Positions 6,813 to 8,109 of a stretch of DNA of 8,109 nucleotides are shown here, piece after piece; position 1 is the stretch's first letter, and every line of letters begins with the position of its first letter. The notes beneath the pieces are model-generated. The model saw only the letters and a program-made list of their open reading frames with translations. It made no database searches and had not been told where the DNA came from. This DNA is from Geopsychrobacter sp. (GTDB lineage: Bacteria > Desulfobacterota > Desulfuromonadia > Desulfuromonadales > Geopsychrobacteraceae): assembly GCA_030620915.1 (NCBI GenBank), contig JAUXIR010000057.1, positions 1 to 8,109 of the forward strand, given 5' to 3'. The position numbers and the translations under genes are program-made.

Positions 6813-6932
6813 ATGACCAAAAGCACCCCTTTGCTGGTGCATATCTTCGCCTGCATCCCGATGCGCGAAAATCCCGGACCTACGGGCAGCGCACAAGGGT
6901 CAAGCAGAGCCCAAAGCCCGCTTCCAACATAA
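6813..6932 (+). CDS. Doubtful 39-codon ORF after def
   Basis: This is the only plausible ORF in the 161-nt gap between def and the convergent receiver gene. It starts with ATG after GGGG at a 5-nt spacing and encodes MTKSTPLLVHIFACIPMREN followed by a Gly/Ser/Pro-rich tail, ending in TAA. The HIFxC...NPxPxGS pattern faintly recalls the N terminus of thioredoxin-like [2Fe-2S] ferredoxins (HIFVC...GSC), but the second Cys is missing and the remainder of the fold is absent. It could be a remnant of such a gene or simply a chance ORF. Confidence 0.2.
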   Translation: MTKSTPLLVHIFACIPMRENPGPTGSAQGSSRAQSPLPT

Positions 6933-6936
6933 GTAG

Positions 6937-6951
6937 CCCCCCCCTCCCCCC
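6937..6951. repeat. C8-T-C6 tract (G-rich on the minus strand)
   Basis: Eight C, one T and six C lie just downstream of the receiver gene stop (6957-6955), so on the minus-strand transcript this is G6-A-G8 immediately after the coding region. It could form a G-rich structure or be a site of replication slippage. It is non-coding in the assigned genes. Confidence 0.7.
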
Positions 6952-6954
6952 AGA

Positions 6955-7353
6955 TCAGGCAACGTCCTCAGCGTGAGCATCAATCCACGCACAAATTTCA
7001 GCGACTGAATAGGGCTTAAAGAACACCCGGCAGCCCAGCTGTTGAGCCCGGGCCAACGTTTCATCTGACCAGTTTCCAGAGAGGATCGCCTTACGCTCAT
7101 CGGGCAGCTTGCAGCCATCATTCGCCAACTTTTCGAGAAATTCCAGTCCGCTCATACCGGGCATATCATTGTCAGTCAGGATAAAACCGACACAGGGACA
7201 GCTGCTTGCACAGTCGCCCTCAAAGCGGGTGTTCAAATATGTGACGGGGTCTGAAAACGCCTTCACCTGAAGTTGCATTTCAGTCAGAATTTCCGTCAGT
7301 AGACTGCGACAGCCTGTATTGTCCTCCAGGACGAGAGCTATTCCGGGCGCCAT
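6955..7353 (-). CDS. Single-domain response regulator (receiver only), riboswitch-controlled
   Basis: A 132-residue CheY-like receiver with no output domain. The acidic pair E10-D11 lies in LVLEDN, the phosphoacceptor is Asp61 in TDNDMPGMSG, the switch residue is Ser92 in ILSGNW, and the conserved Lys113 lies in FFKPY; all catalytic positions are filled, so it should accept phosphate. It contains six cysteines, including C48, C52 and C54 shortly before the phosphoacceptor strand, which is unusual for a receiver. The ATG at 7353 is preceded by GAGGAG with 8-nt spacing; longer in-frame starts at 7371 or 7425 would place the ribosome-binding site inside the gene, and the 7425 start lies in the terminator stem. 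No histidine kinase is nearby, so it is an orphan here. The GEMM-I riboswitch and terminator lie about 60-220 nt upstream on the same strand. Confidence 0.87.
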   Translation of the reverse strand: MAPGIALVLEDNTGCRSLLTEILTEMQLQVKAFSDPVTYLNTRFEGDCASSCPCVGFILTDNDMPGMSGLEFLEKLANDGCKLPDERKAILSGNWSDETLARAQQLGCRVFFKPYSVAEICAWIDAHAEDVA

Positions 7354-7412
7354 ATCTCGTTCTCCTCTCATCGCATTTCTACGACTTGGAAAAAGAAGTA
7401 GGCCCAGCCAAG

Positions 7413-7450
7413 TAAAAAGCGTCATCTCCTAAGGAAAAGAGATGACGCTT
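7413..7450 (-). terminator. Rho-independent terminator of the riboswitch expression platform
   Basis: A perfect 12-bp inverted repeat: AAGCGTCATCTC (plus strand 7417-7428) and GAGATGACGCTT (7439-7450), with a 10-nt loop. On the minus strand the hairpin is followed directly by a run of five T (7418-7414). On the plus strand no T-run follows, so it works only for leftward transcripts. It lies between the GEMM aptamer and the receiver gene, about 60 nt before the start codon, as expected for transcriptional control by the riboswitch. Confidence 0.88.
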
Positions 7451-7469
7451 AAAGGCAGTCGGCAAGCGT
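7445..7469 (-). promoter_or_regulatory. Candidate antiterminator hairpin
   Basis: On the minus strand ACGCTT (7469-7464), just downstream of the aptamer, is complementary to AAGCGT (7450-7445), the 5' end of the terminator stem. The two can form a 6-bp hairpin with a 13-nt loop. Its formation would consume half of the terminator's 5' arm, so the structures are mutually exclusive. It starts only 5 nt after the aptamer's P1 3' strand, so ligand-stabilised folding could shift the balance. The direction of switching cannot be decided from sequence. Confidence 0.55.
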
Positions 7470-7474
7470 GGAAT

Positions 7475-7572
7475 CCATCCTTCGGTGGCCCGGCTGTCCT
7501 TTTGCTTGAACACAAAGAGGACCCGTGGCTTTGCGTCACCAGATTTCTCTGATTTTGCCATTGTCGGTCTGG
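7475..7572 (-). promoter_or_regulatory. GEMM-I cyclic dinucleotide (c-di-GMP-I type) riboswitch aptamer
   Basis: Read on the minus strand, the RNA has the parts of the GEMM-I aptamer in order. A GGCAAA block (7559-7554) is followed by a 6-bp stem ATCAGA/TCTGGT (7553-7548 and 7543-7538) capped by a GAAA tetraloop (7547-7544). Next is the nearly invariant GACGCAAAGCC (7537-7527), whose GCC re-pairs with GGC. A second arm has CGG/CCG and GTCCT/AGGAC pairs (7525-7518 with 7500-7491) and an outer TTTG/CAAA stem. The closing block is GGGCCACCGAAGG (7491-7479). A short P1 can form between CCAGACC (7572-7566) and GGATGG (7480-7475). The tetraloop presumably docks on the second arm as in known structures. 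A terminator and the receiver gene follow, and tandem promoters precede it. The G at 7559 aligns, from memory of the Vc2 structure, with ligand-contacting G20, which favours c-di-GMP over cGAMP. Confidence 0.92.
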
Positions 7573-7606
7573 GTCTAACAAAAAGCCTGTAACTTCGACA
7601 CAAACA

Positions 7607-7635
7607 ATTAGATTACATTTAATATGGCCCGTCAA
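7607..7635 (-). promoter_or_regulatory. Sigma70-like promoter P1 of the riboswitch/receiver transcript
   Basis: On the minus strand TTGACG (7635-7630) and TCTAAT (7612-7607) are separated by exactly 17 nt in an AT-rich stretch. Initiation would be near 7600, leaving about 28 nt before the aptamer. Both elements match the consensus in five of six positions. Confidence 0.6.
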
Positions 7636-7637
7636 CA

Positions 7638-7666
7638 ATTCTAATATTGCCAACACAGACGGTCAA
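7638..7666 (-). promoter_or_regulatory. Sigma70-like promoter P2, upstream and in tandem
   Basis: On the minus strand TTGACC (7666-7661) and TAGAAT (7643-7638) are separated by 17 nt. This would start transcripts near 7630, about 30 nt upstream of the P1 start. Both could serve the same riboswitch RNA; only mapping of 5' ends can tell which is used. Confidence 0.5.
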
Positions 7667-7693
7667 GAGCATGCGTATCCGATAAGTTGCAGG

Positions 7694-7707
7694 TCAATAT
7701 TTATTGA
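7694..7707. repeat. AT-rich 14-bp palindrome upstream of the tandem promoters
   Basis: TCAATA (7694-7699), a 2-nt centre and TATTGA (7702-7707) form a near-perfect palindrome about 28 nt upstream of the P2 -35 element. The size and place fit an operator or activator site, but I cannot assign it to a regulator family; it is not a canonical FNR box, which has TTGAT and ATCAA in the opposite order. Confidence 0.3.
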
Positions 7708-7718
7708 TCGTCAGGGGG

Positions 7719-7752
7719 AAAAAATTCCTGCAGTTGCGCGGCCCCTGCAAAA
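7719..7752 (-). terminator. Candidate intrinsic terminator after the formate/nitrite transporter gene
   Basis: On the minus strand TTTTGCAG (7752-7745) pairs with CTGCAGGA (7733-7726), 8 bp including two G-U pairs, with an 11-nt loop, followed by A and six T (7724-7719). It lies about 70 nt after the transporter stop and would insulate the riboswitch transcript from it. A weaker hairpin, GAGAC/GTCTC (7825-7809), overlaps the transporter stop codon itself and is followed by CCTTGTTTT. Confidence 0.5.
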
Positions 7753-7823
7753 CGAAAACAGCTGCCGCCGTTCATCACCGGCATGAGTGCTTGCTTCCGA
7801 AAACAAGGGAGACAACCCAAGTC

Positions 7824-8109
7824 TCAGCGTTGTTTCAGATAGACGAACCAATAGGCGCCGGCCACAAATATCACCCCGCCGACAATATTACCGAGGGTCA
7901 CGGGCAGAAGGTTCACCACGAAAAAATTCTCCCAGCAGAGTTGCGGAGGACAGGCCAACTGCTTTGCACTCAGAAAAATTCCAGTCGGGATAAAGTACAT
8001 GTTGGCCACCGAGTGCTCGAACCCGCTGGCGACAAACGCCATGATAGGGACATAGCAGGCGAGTATTTTGCCGCTAATGTCACGGGCCGCAACCGCCATG
8101 AACACGGCG
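7824..8109 (-). CDS. Formate/nitrite transporter (FNT) family channel, C-terminal part (5' end outside window)
   Basis: The last 95 residues or so of a pentameric FNT-family channel (FocA/NirC/FdhC type), about one third of the usual length; the frame is open to the window edge. The family signature GFEHSVANMYFIPTG is present, including the central His that in FocA/NirC sits in the pore and is linked to anion protonation. Two hydrophobic helices follow the pattern of the final membrane spans: the second contains NLLPVTLGNIVGGVIFVAGAY, a conserved family block, and the protein ends shortly after in VYLKQR. A short loop with three Cys (ACPPQLCWENF region) links them. Substrate (formate, nitrite or another small anion) cannot be decided from this part. 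It is transcribed leftward, but a candidate terminator lies between it and the riboswitch promoters, so separate control is likely. Confidence 0.9.
   Translation of the reverse strand, partial: AVFMAVAARDISGKILACYVPIMAFVASGFEHSVANMYFIPTGIFLSAKQLACPPQLCWENFFVVNLLPVTLGNIVGGVIFVAGAYWFVYLKQR

Noticed and set aside
7354..7425. Longer N terminus for the receiver protein (start at 7425)
   Set aside because: It would start inside the terminator stem and encode the ribosome-binding site; GAGGAG with 8-nt spacing supports ATG 7353.
7379..7603. Minus-strand ORF with a protein-like, Lys-rich start (from ATG 7561: MAKSEKSGDAKPRVLF)
   Set aside because: It runs through the GEMM-I aptamer (GDAKPR is the translation of the invariant GACGCAAAGCC region) and through the terminator without stopping before it; there is no ribosome-binding site. 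It is a by-product of conserved RNA sequence.
7429..7656. Second minus-strand ORF of 75 codons across the riboswitch
   Set aside because: It begins upstream of the likely transcription start, overlaps promoter and aptamer, and stops in the terminator loop; no ribosome-binding site or domain character.
7694..7707. FNR binding site at the AT palindrome
   Set aside because: The half-sites are in the opposite order to the FNR consensus TTGAT-N4-ATCAA, so only an unassigned palindrome is reported.

Overview
The window looks like chromosomal DNA from a Gram-negative deltaproteobacterium of the Desulfuromonadales/Geobacterales type. This is an inference from four things: a haem-c-fused cytochrome c oxidase subunit II next to a CtaB-type haem synthase, several lipoproteins with Gram-negative lipoboxes, a GEMM-I riboswitch (abundant in Geobacter and relatives), and a GC content that looks mid-50s by eye. 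No tRNA, rRNA, CRISPR array or insertion sequence was seen.

Layout, left to right. (1) Plus strand, 1-1178: the 3' end of a cytochrome c oxidase subunit II gene with a C-terminal cytochrome c domain, then ctaB (haem o synthase). (2) Minus strand, read from 4700 down to 1203: a tightly packed, partly overlapping cassette of four lipoprotein genes (LPP20-like, LpoB-like, COG3014-like TPR protein, second LPP20-like). It is probably an outer-membrane/periplasmic system related to activation of peptidoglycan synthases. (3) A DUF547 gene (5563-4751) lies upstream of the cassette and ends in its own intrinsic terminator, which overlaps its stop codon. (4) Diverging from it on the plus strand, a two-ACT-domain GcvR-like protein and peptide deformylase (5747-6793) form a likely two-gene unit, preceded by a leader with several inverted repeats. 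(5) 6794-6954 holds only a doubtful 39-codon ORF and a C8-T-C6 tract. (6) Minus strand, 7666 down to 6955: tandem sigma70-like promoters, a GEMM-I cyclic dinucleotide riboswitch aptamer, a competing antiterminator/terminator pair, and a single-domain response regulator receiver gene. (7) Minus strand, 8109 down to 7824: the C-terminal third of a formate/nitrite transporter, with a candidate terminator after it.

The most noteworthy element is the riboswitch-to-response-regulator unit. The 7354-7823 stretch, which has no convincing protein-coding gene, contains a nearly textbook GEMM-I aptamer (GAAA-capped P2-like stem, invariant GACGCAAAGCC block, distal stem, closing ACCGAAGG block) followed by an intrinsic terminator and then a receiver-only response regulator. 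This couples a second messenger (c-di-GMP, or possibly cGAMP) to transcription of a two-component signalling protein. Two open reading frames running through this RNA on the minus strand are by-products of the structured RNA and are not reported as genes.
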